DNA of 64,000 nt from Fibrivirga algicola (GCF_011742925.1 NZ_WAEL01000001.1:124001-188000), one strand, 5' to 3'. Counted from the stretch's first letter, positions 34,674-44,640 are shown. Translations and numbers: made by a program. The notes: generated by a model not told the origin, from the sequence alone.

Positions 34674-37136
34674 TCACTCCCCGCCCATAAAGTCGCGGTA
34701 GAGTGCGCAGCGGGTTTGCATGAGTTGGGCAAACTGCGTTTGGCGGTAGGTACGCTGGTAAATGGTACCGCACGAGTCGTAGGTAGCAGTGGCAAGCTGC
34801 CGCATCTTCTCGTTGAAGAGCTGATCGTCGTCGGCCACGTACCCACCGGTTTTGGCAATTTCAACTACCCGGCGTGTCTGGAGGGCGTTCGCCTCACAGC
34901 GTGCAGCCATATAGGTGGCTTTGGCGGCCAATTCGGGGTCGGTGGCCAGCTTGGCTGCTTGCACGAAATAGTACCGCGCCGTTTGTGCCGAATAATAAGG
35001 GTCATTGTAGAACTGATCGAGGTGTGCCGCGTCGGTGGCGCTGTAGCGGTACGTATACGGCTCGCCGCTGCTCCGGTAGCGGTGAACCAGCATCCAGGCG
35101 TTGCCATAGTAGGTCAGGTTATACGCCCCGCAACCCAGTTCATACCAGGTTTGTGCTGTCTTGTCACCGTCTTTACGATATGTCGCCCGCCAGAACAGAT
35201 TCGCCATCTTTTCGGTAAACCGGGCCGGTGTGTAGGGGTTGCGCGGCTTGCCTTCGCCCGGCATGTTCACGCTGAACGGGTCGATGGTGAAGTACGTCTT
35301 CCACGGGTCGGTTTGCCAAACAGCAGCATTAACCTTGCTCAACGCCCGCTCGGCGATACCATACCGCGCTTCGGCCAGTGCCCGGCGCCCAAGTAGCAAA
35401 CGGGCATACGTAGAATCTACCCCGGCTAGTTTGACCAGCCGTTCATCGAACTCACCTAGCGGATTTCTGACGTAGTTGTACAGGCTCTGCGCCGTTTCAA
35501 CCGAGGCCGAGTCTTCCAGCGCCATCTGTGCATCAAAATCGTAGAGCGAGTACCCGGCGCTGCCGTTTCCGGTCGTAAGCATTCGCATCAGAAACGCTTT
35601 GGCCTGTCGAGGTCCGCTGTAGGTAGCCTGATCGCCTTCAAAGGGTGTTTTCTGGCTACAGCCCACAAAAGCCAGCCATTTAATTGGCCGGTCGTCGCCT
35701 GCATGGCCGAGGTACCGATTCGCCAGTTGCCGCCCCACTGTTTGAATCGCGTTGGTAAACCGGAAATTGGTAACATACGGTGCATTAGTGTCGGGTACGC
35801 TCGCCTGCTTGAACTGGGTCAGGTAGCTAATCAGCTCGGTTTCGTCAGTAGCGGTGGGCAGGCCGGGCTGAGCAGTCAGAAGCAATAACTGTTGCAGCGC
35901 AATTTGCTGCTTCAGGGCTGTATTGGCTGTTGGTTTCAGGGCCGCTTCGGCCAGCGTTTTTTTAGCCGATTCATAGTCACCGTCGAGGTAGTGCAGGTAA
36001 GCGGCAGCGGTGAGGTAGAACGCCGGATTACCCAGCGCCGCGTTATTGGCTGATTTTTCTGCAAAAGCCAGCAGTTGCTCCGAATAGCCGGGTACGTTTT
36101 TTCGGCGGGTTTCAAAAGCGATCGAGTCAGCGCGGGTGGTTTCGTCGTCTACGTACCCGGGAAACTGTTTGGCGGCGAAATAGTACTCATTCCGGTTTAT
36201 TTCCCGCGCCAGCACCAGCTCGATCAACGGGTTTTTGGGATCGAGCGTAACCATCTTTTCCAGTAGGGGAAGCGCGTCCTGTTTGGGTTGAATGGCGCAG
36301 ATGGCATAGACGGCCACCCGTTCTGCATCAGTTTTGGCGAAAGACAGTGCCTTGTCGGTAAACCGCAGATTGTGGTGGCGCAGGCTCCGTTCGGCAGCCA
36401 GGCGACGGGTGGGGCAGTTGGCAAAAACCTGTGCAAACTCAAACACGGCCCAATCCGTCTCTCCCTGCGACAGCAGTGCCCCCGCCAGCCGGCAGCGTGC
36501 CCAGTCACTGATGAACGTCCGCGTTGGTAATGAAGCTACTAATTGCTGATAATCAGTACTGCTTTGTGCAAATTGACCGGCTTCGTCGGCTAGTTTAACG
36601 GCCTGAAACGCGTACCGTTCTTTCAGGAACGGATCAGTTGTCGCCATCGCCAAACGCCGTGCCTGCGCCCGCAGCTGTGTTAGCTGCACGGTGTCGGGTT
36701 GCGATACAGTCCAGGGCGATGACTCGCCCGTTGCCTGCTGGGCCGCATAGGCAAAACGCAGGTACGTTGCCGCCTCCGGTTTTGCGCTGGTCAGTCGGTT
36801 TACCAAATCATTTGAAGCCGACGTATCGGCCAATGCGCCGCTCACGAGTTTGGCCGGATACCCAGCGCCAAGGTAAGCTACCCAGGCGGCAGTATTCGTT
36901 TCAGCCGCCAGCGAATCGGGCGCATCATCGACGCCGAAATAACCCGCCTTGTATAATTGGGGTGTGAATATATACCGGCCATCGGCTGAGGCGAACGTAG
37001 CGGCTTCGGGCTGGAACAGGCTGAAGAATTCGCCCATTTCATCGGCACCGGGGCCGCAGGAAAAACCGATGAGAATGGCGAGCAGCAGGGCAACCCTACG
37101 GATGGCGTAACGATAGGTTGAGGTCGGCATGAGCAT
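34674..37136 (-). CDS. Large TPR-like lipoprotein, function unknown
   Basis: 820 residues. A basic N terminus leads to a lipobox IGFSC (Cys 27), so probably a lipoprotein. The body is almost wholly helical with repeated A-x-x-Y/L patterns (EAATYLRFAYAAQQ, LTAAAYLHYLDGDYESAKKTL, AKLATDPELAAKATYMAAR) typical of degenerate TPR arrays; no enzyme motif is visible. Translation could start at M1 (37136) or M3 (37130). The start overlaps the end of the upstream gene by about 40 bp, so the two are translationally linked and probably act together in the envelope. Confidence 0.8.
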   Translation of the reverse strand: MLMPTSTYRYAIRRVALLLAILIGFSCGPGADEMGEFFSLFQPEAATFASADGRYIFTPQLYKAGYFGVDDAPDSLAAETNTAAWVAYLGAGYPAKLVSGALADTSASNDLVNRLTSAKPEAATYLRFAYAAQQATGESSPWTVSQPDTVQLTQLRAQARRLAMATTDPFLKERYAFQAVKLADEAGQFAQSSTDYQQLVASLPTRTFISDWARCRLAGALLSQGETDWAVFEFAQVFANCPTRRLAAERSLRHHNLRFTDKALSFAKTDAERVAVYAICAIQPKQDALPLLEKMVTLDPKNPLIELVLAREINRNEYYFAAKQFPGYVDDETTRADSIAFETRRKNVPGYSEQLLAFAEKSANNAALGNPAFYLTAAAYLHYLDGDYESAKKTLAEAALKPTANTALKQQIALQQLLLLTAQPGLPTATDETELISYLTQFKQASVPDTNAPYVTNFRFTNAIQTVGRQLANRYLGHAGDDRPIKWLAFVGCSQKTPFEGDQATYSGPRQAKAFLMRMLTTGNGSAGYSLYDFDAQMALEDSASVETAQSLYNYVRNPLGEFDERLVKLAGVDSTYARLLLGRRALAEARYGIAERALSKVNAAVWQTDPWKTYFTIDPFSVNMPGEGKPRNPYTPARFTEKMANLFWRATYRKDGDKTAQTWYELGCGAYNLTYYGNAWMLVHRYRSSGEPYTYRYSATDAAHLDQFYNDPYYSAQTARYYFVQAAKLATDPELAAKATYMAARCEANALQTRRVVEIAKTGGYVADDDQLFNEKMRQLATATYDSCGTIYQRTYRQTQFAQLMQTRCALYRDFMGGE

Positions 37137-38184
37137 ACGGATGCAATACAGTCGAGTCGAGATGGTAGAGGGTAAATGTACGTAGCTGATCGGGTAATTG
37201 CGCCAGCAGGATGTCGGTAGCTGCTCGTAAGTCGGCTACCGAACACACCTCGGTCCGGAGCAGATCGCCCCGGCGCAACTGAACGCCCAGCACCTGTGTA
37301 TCCCGGCTGGCAACGTACCTGGTGGAGTCGGTCTGCGGCTGTAACCCCGGCAGGGCACGTACCTGCGCCCGACCCACGTTGTTGAGCAAGGTCAGGAAAC
37401 GGCCATGTCGGTACACTACCGTCCAGCGGAAGAGGGGCAGGGCAATATCGAGCGGCAGCGGATAACCGGGCAGGTAGTCGGTGTATGCTTTCAGGTCGTT
37501 CAGGTCGAGAATCGAGTTGCGGGTTTCGGGCTGTTTCCAGTCGCCGGTATTGTAGGCCATGAGCATCCCGCGGGCTACGGGGGGCACGCCTGTCTGCGCC
37601 GCAAACTTCACCTGATGCAGCCTGATGGTTGCCGAAAGAGGCACCTTCGCTTCGCGGGCAATGGCCGTCAGGAGACTAAAATAGGTACTGCGTGTGGTGC
37701 GGGTCCAGTCACAGTCGAGCTGAATTTCGTCAGTACGAATCGCCTGCTGATCGGCCAGCTGGCTAATGAGGCGAGTCAGGTTTCGGGCTAACTCAGGTGC
37801 GTTGACTGGCTGCAGGTTGGCTACTGTCCGGTTGGTGATGTATACGACCGGAACCACCCGCAGGCCTTCTCCCGGCCGTTGCCCGAAATGGATGGTCGCT
37901 TTGGGAATGGCAGTTCGTTTCGCCACGTCCCAGTCAACATCGAAAAAGCGAACGTACAGCGTTTTAACGCCAAGCGTGTCCAGCGTAGCCCGGTCAGAAA
38001 CCGTTGGTGCAAAGGTCGTCTTCCAATGGTAAAAGGCAGGCAGCAGCTCGGCTGTACGCTGCGTTTTGGGTTGGCAAGACGCTAAAAGCAGACCCGCCAA
38101 CCATAGGATTCGTATGCAGGGACGGGCTATTTTGCCTCCCCACTTCCGGACCGACAGAATCGCCCAACCGGGAGCTAGCTTCAT
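37096..38184 (-). CDS. Lipoprotein with possible TIM-barrel fold, function unknown
   Basis: 362 residues with lipobox LLASC (Cys 37) after a 36-residue leader. Segments such as TLYVRFFDVDWDVAKR, EIQLDCDWTRTTRSTYFSLL and GMLMAYNTGDWKQPE look like strands and loops of a TIM barrel with acidic residues at strand ends (glycosidase-like, perhaps DUF3142-like); this is weak. Its end overlaps the TPR lipoprotein start. The pair forms its own minus-strand unit. Confidence 0.75.
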   Translation of the reverse strand: MKLAPGWAILSVRKWGGKIARPCIRILWLAGLLLASCQPKTQRTAELLPAFYHWKTTFAPTVSDRATLDTLGVKTLYVRFFDVDWDVAKRTAIPKATIHFGQRPGEGLRVVPVVYITNRTVANLQPVNAPELARNLTRLISQLADQQAIRTDEIQLDCDWTRTTRSTYFSLLTAIAREAKVPLSATIRLHQVKFAAQTGVPPVARGMLMAYNTGDWKQPETRNSILDLNDLKAYTDYLPGYPLPLDIALPLFRWTVVYRHGRFLTLLNNVGRAQVRALPGLQPQTDSTRYVASRDTQVLGVQLRRGDLLRTEVCSVADLRAATDILLAQLPDQLRTFTLYHLDSTVLHPYAHADLNLSLRHP

Positions 38185-38277
38185 GATAATACGGTATGCG
38201 TGTTGCTATACAGGTACTTCGTCTGGTGAGGTAATATAGGCGGATAACCGTGAGGGCAGTCCGGCTACCCCCACGGC

Positions 38278-38940
38278 TTAATCAGTTGGATGATGCGGTA
38301 ATGCGGGCGGATCCAGGGCCAGTGGTTTCCCCTGCTCAATGGCTTCGATCTTGCGCTGGTCACCTTCGGGGAGTTCCAGCGCCCAACCCATCGAACCGGC
38401 CAGTTGATACATCATGTACTGAATCTGGTTGTTGGCAATGCGAGGCAGGTCGCTTTGCAGGGCACGACTCTGCATGGCCTGTTTCGCCTCGTCGAGAATG
38501 CTCGTATAGGTCTCGCTATCGAAATGATTCAGGATGCCCGACTGAATATCGTAGAACTTATAATCGGTATCAACCGACAGGATTTCCGGCTCTGGAAACG
38601 ACTCGACAACCAGGGTTTTGTCGCCGGAGTCGGACAGCCGGAACCGCACTTTCTGGAAATCGAACCCCACGAGCACCTTCGATTTGGCGATGATCATGGC
38701 CTTTTTGGGGTCGTTGAACATGTACAGAATCTTCTTCTGATCCTGGTAATTGTAAATCTCCGAGAAGTAGCCTTCCGCCATCACCACCTTGAATACCTTC
38801 TCGATTCGCTCCAGCAGCAACGTCGATTCGTGGCGTACGTCGGTAACAGGCGCAGCACTTTTGCTGCGCAGCAGGGTGGTAAGGCCAACGCCCCCGGCCA
38901 GACCGACGGTGAGCAAGAGTAGCGTGTTTAGAAAGTCCAT
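38278..38940 (-). CDS. DUF4230 domain protein
   Basis: 220 residues: one N-terminal membrane span (about 3-20, LNTLLLLTVGLAGGVGLT), then a DUF4230 domain (about 40-200) with KVLVGFDFQKVRFRLSDSGDKTL and ILSVDTDYKFYDIQSGILN. The soluble part is probably periplasmic. The domain's role is unknown. It lies 54 bp after the kinase gene on the same strand. Confidence 0.82.
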   Translation of the reverse strand: MDFLNTLLLLTVGLAGGVGLTTLLRSKSAAPVTDVRHESTLLLERIEKVFKVVMAEGYFSEIYNYQDQKKILYMFNDPKKAMIIAKSKVLVGFDFQKVRFRLSDSGDKTLVVESFPEPEILSVDTDYKFYDIQSGILNHFDSETYTSILDEAKQAMQSRALQSDLPRIANNQIQYMMYQLAGSMGWALELPEGDQRKIEAIEQGKPLALDPPALPHHPTD

Positions 38941-38994
38941 AGTATGGCGGGTGTAGAACTAAAACTGACCCCCTAGCGGCGGACCGTTTCGGCG

Positions 38995-40551
38995 TTACGG
39001 GGTGTCAATCAGGGTTTGAAACTGTTTGAAGGACTGCAGGTAAACCTTATGCCGCTCGGCGTTTGGCTCAAATGTATGTCCGAAAGCTATTTGACGGGTC
39101 AGGTCGGTCAAAGATACAGGTTTGCCGGTATGCAGTGACAGCGCCAGTCGCGCCAGCAATACCGCACCGATGGCCCCGCTTTCATTACTGGCATTGAGCC
39201 GCACCGGTACGCCAAACACGTCGGCCATCATCTGCACCCAAAATTCTGATTGAGCAAACCCGCCGTTGGCGTGAATCACCCGCGTGGGACCAGCATGTCG
39301 GGCCAGTAACAGTTCGATCTGCCGCAGGTTGAACATCACCCCCTCCAGCGCCGCCCGAACCAGGTGTGCCTGGGTGTGCTGCCAGTCGAGGTTGCGGTAA
39401 CTACCCCGGGCGGCGGCATTCCAGAGTGGGGCCCGCTCACCCTGTAGGTACGGCAGAAACAGGAGTCCATCGGCACCGGGCGGAATTGTTTCGGCAGTGG
39501 CGAGCACCGTAGGTACGTCCTGATGCGTGAGTTTTTCCGAGAGCCATTCCAGCACGTTAGCCCCGTTGTTGGTGGGACCGCCCACCACGTACCAGTCCGA
39601 TAAACCAGTCTCTGCCTGCCCTGGGTGACGTGTTTCTGAATGAGTCGCTACCGGCTGGCTCGTGGTCGACCCGCTATCATGCCTGTAGAGCGGATACGAA
39701 AACAGGCGGCTTTGCGCATCCCGAACGGGTCGGATACTCGTTCGGCGAACGGCCCCGCTGGTGCCAATGGTGATGGTGGTAATGCCCGGTTCAACGGCCC
39801 CGGCTCCCAGATTGGCCAGGCAACCGTCTGATGCGCCAATGACCAGCAACGTACCCGGCAAAAGGCCCGGCACGGCCTGACCCGGCAAAGCCACATACGG
39901 CACAACGTGGGTCGTGTTGACAGGCGTACTCAGTTGCTCGGTACTAATGCCCGCCAGTTTCAGGGCGGGGCGGTGCCAGGTGGTTTTGCGGCTGTCGAAC
40001 AGGCCCGTTGCGGTGGCGATAGCGTAGTCTACCTCATAGCGCCCTGTGAGTTTCCACCACAAGTACTCTTTCACGGATAGCCAGCGGGCAGCCCGTTTCA
40101 GCAGGCGCGTTTGGTGTTTGCCAAACCAGATCAGCTTGCACAAGGGCAGCATCGGGTGAATGGGTACCCCAATAGCCTTATACAGATCGCCCTGTTCGCG
40201 GCGCAGGTCGGTTGCTTCTTCGCTCGCCCGATTGTCAGACCAGAGCAGGGCGGGGGTGAGGGGTTTGCCGGCTTCGTCGACGGCGAGCAGGCTGTGCATG
40301 GCGGTGCTGAAGCAGAGCGCGCCCAGGCTACGGCCGGCGGCGGCTACTTCAGTTGCCAGTTCATCCAGGCAGGTCAGGAGCAACTGCCAGATAGCGTCCG
40401 GGTTCTGCTCGGCATAGCCCGGCCTGGGTACGTTTGTTTCCACGGGCCGGGCGGCATGCGCCACAAGCTCCATTGTGTCGGGGTCAATGGCAAGGACTTT
40501 CAAATTCGTGGTGCCAACATCGACGCCAACAAGCAGGGGAGTAAGGGGCAT
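38995..40551 (-). CDS. FGGY-family sugar kinase, gluconokinase-like
   Basis: 518 residues from the ATG at 40551 (MPLTPLLVGVDVGTTNLK); the longer frame to 40617 adds an unlikely Arg/Cys-rich leader. N-terminal ATPase loop GVDVGTTNLKVLAID at 8-22, IHPMLPLCKLIWFGKH near 132, and the C-terminal signature LFLPYLQGERAPLWN near 370 fit FGGY kinases, nearest to gluconokinases; xylulokinase is the alternative. About 40 extra residues near 285-325, rich in Ser, Thr and His, interrupt the fold before the YVVGGPTNNG strand. The first 50 codons exist in a second, broken copy at 44818-44972. Confidence 0.85.
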   Translation of the reverse strand: MPLTPLLVGVDVGTTNLKVLAIDPDTMELVAHAARPVETNVPRPGYAEQNPDAIWQLLLTCLDELATEVAAAGRSLGALCFSTAMHSLLAVDEAGKPLTPALLWSDNRASEEATDLRREQGDLYKAIGVPIHPMLPLCKLIWFGKHQTRLLKRAARWLSVKEYLWWKLTGRYEVDYAIATATGLFDSRKTTWHRPALKLAGISTEQLSTPVNTTHVVPYVALPGQAVPGLLPGTLLVIGASDGCLANLGAGAVEPGITTITIGTSGAVRRTSIRPVRDAQSRLFSYPLYRHDSGSTTSQPVATHSETRHPGQAETGLSDWYVVGGPTNNGANVLEWLSEKLTHQDVPTVLATAETIPPGADGLLFLPYLQGERAPLWNAAARGSYRNLDWQHTQAHLVRAALEGVMFNLRQIELLLARHAGPTRVIHANGGFAQSEFWVQMMADVFGVPVRLNASNESGAIGAVLLARLALSLHTGKPVSLTDLTRQIAFGHTFEPNAERHKVYLQSFKQFQTLIDTP

Positions 40552-40600
40552 AGGATTAAGGAATACACAAAGGCAACGCCTCAGGAACCGAAAGCGTTTT
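40397..40600. repeat. 204-bp direct repeat, copy 1 (kinase 5' end)
   Basis: This stretch recurs at 44818-45021 in the same orientation with no gaps and about 9 mismatches in 204 positions. It covers codons 1-51 of the kinase plus 49 bp upstream. Confidence 0.95.
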
Positions 40601-40976
40601 GCGAGTCTAGTAGACAATAGTCAAAATGAATTCTTAATTGGTGGCAGGCCAAGTATGACTGCTAGTTAAAAGCGGCCAGAATTGATGCATATAAATAGAC
40701 TATTTCGTTCGTAGAATGAATATGTATTGCTTGGATAAAAATACTTACATATGTGTTTATTGTGTGGGATGGCCACTTAATAATAAGGCATTGTTTATCA
40801 ATTATATAACTGCGATGTTACTACTTGAATTTAACTAGTTATTCATGTGCTCGCTTATAGATAACTAGTTCGTTCAGCGTGGATTCAGGCAGGCACAATG
40901 CCATGCGTGCCTGGGTTCCCATTTACATATTTTCAAAGACACATCGTCTTGCTTCACTACTATAACCCTGGTAACC
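40601..40976. other. AT-rich intergenic region, start of accessory segment
   Basis: About 375 bp between the kinase repeat and the subtilase gene, visibly richer in A and T (for example 40680-40860, with ATGCATATAAATAG and AATTATATAAC) than the rest of the window. No gene, no clear hairpin. It probably holds the subtilase promoter, but no single box stands out. Confidence 0.55.
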
Positions 40977-43889
40977 ATGTCGAAATCACTACGTGTGCGT
41001 AAGGGGCTATTTGGCCTCATTTTGCTGTTGTTTTTCTGTATATGTGCCCCCGTCGAAGCCCAACGAATTGATATTGACGAATTGAAAGCGGCCAAGGTGG
41101 AAGCCAAGGCAGCGAAACTGACTTCCGATTTACTGAAGGTAAAGAGAGACAACGGCGTAGCTAAACGTCAGGCAGTAGACGGATTGGAAGAAAACGCTGA
41201 TCTCGTCATCGAGGGCAACTTCATTGCTATCGAAGCCATAGCTACTAATAAGAATGGCCAGGCGCTGGTGAGAAAGCTGGAAAGCCTTGGTTTGAGAGGT
41301 GGCGAAGCCCATAAAGGCATGGTGTTTGGCTATCTGCCCATTGATAAGCTAGATGCCCTAAAAGACATTGCTGAGTTGCGGTATGCCCGGCCTTATTACC
41401 GCCCTGAAACAAATGTCGGGGCGGTTACGTCGCAGGGCGATGTGGCACTTCGGGCGAATGTGGCCCGGCAAACTTATAACGTCACAGGAGCCGGTTCCAA
41501 GATAGGCGTGATTTCAGACTCATACAATTACCGGAACGGCGCTGCTGCGGGGGTGGCATCTGGTGATCTGCCCTCCAACGTACAGGTGCTGGATGATTAT
41601 CTGGTAGCTGGTGCTACCGATGAAGGGCGGGCTATGGCCGAAATTGTGCATGATGTGGCCCCTGGCGCAGCTATCGCTTTCAACACGGCTAATCGGGGCC
41701 AGGCTGGATTTGCTAATGGCATCAGGGCGCTAGCTAACGCGGGGTGTAACATCATCGTAGATGACATCATTTACCTGGCAGAGCCGTTCTTTCAGGATGG
41801 TATTGTTGGGCAGGCCGTTGATGAGGTCGTGAACACGAAAGGTGTTTCGTACTTTTCGTCTGCAGGTAACCGGGTAAGGTCTTCCTATCAAGCTGGTTTT
41901 GTCAACTCAGGGCAAACGATTCCCAACTATGGGCCAGCGCACGATTTTGGTGGCGGCGATATTCGTCAACGAATTACGATTCCTGGCGGAGCTACGTTGA
42001 GATTGGTATTACAGTGGGATGAGCCCTTTAAATCTGTTACCGGTTCGGTGGGTGCCCAAACAGATTTAGATATACTCATTTATCGTACAAATGGTACGCT
42101 TTTAACAAGTGCTTCCTCCGATAACCTTGCCAGCGGAGACCCTGTTGAAGTGACCTCAACCATAACTAATAGTGGATCGGTCCCGGTTGGTGTAGATATT
42201 GTTGTTGTGAAATATGCCGGCCCTGATCCTGGGCTTATCAAATGGGTGAATTTTGGAAGCCGATTCGTCACCATTGAGTACGACACGAAAAGTGGGGCGT
42301 CGTATGGCCACAATATGGCGGCTGGCTGTATCAGCACGGGTGCGGCCGGGTATACACAGACCCCCGCCTTCAACCCGGCATTGACAACCGCTGTCATTGA
42401 AAATTTTTCGTCAGCAGGCGGTACCCCCATCTTGTTTAGCCCGACTGGAGAACGGTTACCAGGTGCTGGCATCGTGCGGCAGAAACCGGAGATTACGGCT
42501 GTGGATGGGGTCAATAACACTTTCTTCAGTAGTGACAGCGATGGCGATGGCTTTCCCAACTTCTTTGGAACGTCGGCTGCCGCGCCTCATGCTGCAGCTG
42601 TAGCAGCGCTGATGCAGGAAAGGGCGCAAAATACCCTGTCCCGTAACACAATCCTGTCAATTATGCAGCAAACGGCCCTGGATATGGATGACCCGTTTAC
42701 GCCGAACTTCGATACGGGCTTCGATTTCGGAACCGGCGCTGGTTTTATTCAGGCAGACCGGGCTGTGTTAGCCTCATCGCTTACCAACTTGGTACTAACG
42801 GCAACGCCTGCGGTTGTCTGTGAGAAGGGCAGTAGTGAGGTAGCGGTGGAGGTGCAGGGCGGTACAACACCTTACACGTATACATGGCAGACTGCTGGCG
42901 GTACACTTACCAACGCTAACACGGCTACAGTTACGGTCAGCAATCTGTTGGCAGGTACTCAGGTGGTTAGCGTTACGGTAACAGACGCCAATAACCTGAT
43001 GGTTGCTGGCTTCACAGATTTGACGGTCAATACGCTGCCCGTGGTGAGCATCACTCCGTCAAGCACGGCACTATACACAGGCCAGTCGGTTACCCTGATG
43101 GCTAGTGCCGGAGATAGTTACCGGTGGACTACAACCGAGACAACTCAGTCGATTACCGTTTCGCCCCCCGTTGGTACAACGCCCTATACCGTGACTGTCA
43201 CCGATGCAAATACCTGTTCCAATACAGCAACGGCGAGTGTCACAGTTACTACACTCCCTTCGCTAGCCGGACCGCTCACTGTCTGTGTAAAAGCGGCCCC
43301 ACCGGCCAAAGGGGGTACCGTGACCATACCAGTCACCGCAACCCTGACGGGTGGTCTGGCTCCTTTCACATATAGTTGGTCCTATACAGCGGGCAGCGTT
43401 GACGATGAGTTCAAGTCAATTGGAGTACAGGGAGAAAAGATCGGTAAGGTCACGTTCACGCCCAACGAAACGACGCTGATCTTGGCCAGCAGTAACGGAA
43501 ACCTGAACAGTCTTATCAATTACAAGCTAAAGCTGATGGTGACCGACGCAACTGGAAGCACTAGTCTACTTCTTGTGCAATTGGATGGTAACTGTTCACT
43601 GGCTAATGCCCGTGAAGCTGCAACTGCCACCGAGTCGCTTCAAGTGGTAGTGCTGCCCAATCCAATTGCAGATCGATTGCGGGTTGATGTGATTGGTCTA
43701 TCGGCACCGTGTAAGATTGGCCTGTTCGATTTGCAGGGGCGGCGCCAGGGCGAATGGGGGCTGGAGCCGGTAGACGGTGTTGGCCGATTAAACGCTGATG
43801 TATCTGCTCTGTCGATGGGACTCTATGTATTAAGCGTGGAAACGCAGGAAGGCGTAATCCATCGTCAGCGAATAGTAAAGCAACGCTAG
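40977..43889 (+). CDS. Secreted S8 (subtilisin-like) protease with T9SS sorting domain
   Basis: 970 residues: signal peptide (about 1-28, ending PVEAQ), a propeptide-like region, and an S8 peptidase domain with the triad D181 (VISDSYN), H225 (EIVHDVAPG) and S533 (FGTSAAAPHAAAVAALM). Two or more Ig/PKD-like repeats follow (about 600-870, LTATPAVVCEKGSSEV, VSITPSSTALYTGQSVTL), then a type A C-terminal sorting domain (about 885-970, VVVLPNPIADRLRVDV ... GLYVLSVETQEG), so it is exported by the type IX system and likely released or surface-anchored. It sits alone in a segment flanked by the 204-bp repeats. Confidence 0.92.
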   Translation: MSKSLRVRKGLFGLILLLFFCICAPVEAQRIDIDELKAAKVEAKAAKLTSDLLKVKRDNGVAKRQAVDGLEENADLVIEGNFIAIEAIATNKNGQALVRKLESLGLRGGEAHKGMVFGYLPIDKLDALKDIAELRYARPYYRPETNVGAVTSQGDVALRANVARQTYNVTGAGSKIGVISDSYNYRNGAAAGVASGDLPSNVQVLDDYLVAGATDEGRAMAEIVHDVAPGAAIAFNTANRGQAGFANGIRALANAGCNIIVDDIIYLAEPFFQDGIVGQAVDEVVNTKGVSYFSSAGNRVRSSYQAGFVNSGQTIPNYGPAHDFGGGDIRQRITIPGGATLRLVLQWDEPFKSVTGSVGAQTDLDILIYRTNGTLLTSASSDNLASGDPVEVTSTITNSGSVPVGVDIVVVKYAGPDPGLIKWVNFGSRFVTIEYDTKSGASYGHNMAAGCISTGAAGYTQTPAFNPALTTAVIENFSSAGGTPILFSPTGERLPGAGIVRQKPEITAVDGVNNTFFSSDSDGDGFPNFFGTSAAAPHAAAVAALMQERAQNTLSRNTILSIMQQTALDMDDPFTPNFDTGFDFGTGAGFIQADRAVLASSLTNLVLTATPAVVCEKGSSEVAVEVQGGTTPYTYTWQTAGGTLTNANTATVTVSNLLAGTQVVSVTVTDANNLMVAGFTDLTVNTLPVVSITPSSTALYTGQSVTLMASAGDSYRWTTTETTQSITVSPPVGTTPYTVTVTDANTCSNTATASVTVTTLPSLAGPLTVCVKAAPPAKGGTVTIPVTATLTGGLAPFTYSWSYTAGSVDDEFKSIGVQGEKIGKVTFTPNETTLILASSNGNLNSLINYKLKLMVTDATGSTSLLLVQLDGNCSLANAREAATATESLQVVVLPNPIADRLRVDVIGLSAPCKIGLFDLQGRRQGEWGLEPVDGVGRLNADVSALSMGLYVLSVETQEGVIHRQRIVKQR

Positions 43890-43911
43890 TCAGCTGACTC
43901 AGTTCGATTAA

Positions 43912-43946
43912 GAAGGTCCGTTCTGTTCGCAGAGTGGGCCTTTTTT
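43912..43946 (+). terminator. Terminator of the subtilase gene
   Basis: AAGGTCC(GT)TCT and AGA(GT)GGGCCTT fold into a short stem with one G-T pair, followed by TTTTTT. It begins 23 bp after the stop codon. Confidence 0.7.
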
Positions 43947-43991
43947 GATTTGGGCGACAAACAAAGTAGCCGTAACGGGTACGCTACCAGT

Positions 43992-44043
43992 CGACATCTG
44001 GTCTGGCGGTTTTGGCCAGCAGTCGCATCAACACCAGATGTCG
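43992..44043. repeat. Hairpin downstream of the TonB-C gene
   Basis: CGACATCTGGT (43992-44002) and ACCAGATGTCG (44033-44043) pair exactly, with an inner CTGGC/GCCAG stem. It lies 27 bp past the end of the minus-strand gene and may be its terminator. Confidence 0.65.
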
Positions 44044-44070
44044 GCTTTTGCAGATGGATGTTGAAAGGGG

Positions 44071-44583
44071 CTACTGATTGACTGGCGGGACAGTCCCTAA
44101 CGTGTAGGGGGCCAACTCGTTGCCCTTTTCGCTTGGCATAACGTTCCCTACAATCGTTACTTCAGTTAACAGAATCCGATCTTTGAGATAGGCGTTGGGT
44201 AAGCGGTTGGTCGAACTCGTTATTTTAGCACCATTGCCATAATCGGGTAGGGCAAATGTTACTGGAAGGGCGTACCTGCCCTCGTACTTCGGGTCCAGCG
44301 GAGGCAGTCGCTTCACTCGCTTGATGACTTCATGCTCGAAACCATATCCTATTTTGGTGGGGTTCAGAATACTGACGTCCTGCACGTGTCCTCTATGGTC
44401 GATCCGAAAACCGGCATACACGTTAGCGTACACTCCGGCGCGCTCCGCCACGACGGGGTACATAATTCGTCGGGGAAGCAGAACGCGGAAAACAGGATCC
44501 TTACTTAAAGCTGGCGTTGCTGGCTGGGCGTCAGCAGCCAAGCCGACGAATAACAGGCTGAGAAAAAGAAGCAGTAGTTTCAT
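44071..44583 (-). CDS. Periplasmic protein with TonB C-terminal-like domain
   Basis: 170 residues from the ATG at 44583, which opens a signal peptide (MKLLLLFLSLLFVGLAADAQ). The middle part (YPVVAERAGVYANVYAGFRI, VQDVSILNPTKIGYGFEHEVIKRVKRLP) follows the TonB C-terminal domain pattern of a strand pair and helix; no N-terminal membrane anchor or Pro-rich linker, so it is not a standard TonB. A C-terminal extension of about 50 residues is unassigned. Convergent with the subtilase gene inside the repeat-flanked segment. Confidence 0.75.
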   Translation of the reverse strand: MKLLLLFLSLLFVGLAADAQPATPALSKDPVFRVLLPRRIMYPVVAERAGVYANVYAGFRIDHRGHVQDVSILNPTKIGYGFEHEVIKRVKRLPPLDPKYEGRYALPVTFALPDYGNGAKITSSTNRLPNAYLKDRILLTEVTIVGNVMPSEKGNELAPYTLGTVPPVNQ

Positions 44584-44640
44584 CGGATCTCTGGCTTGCG
44601 TCGACCCCAAAAGTAATTTGTTCGAGGACCTTACTCTACC

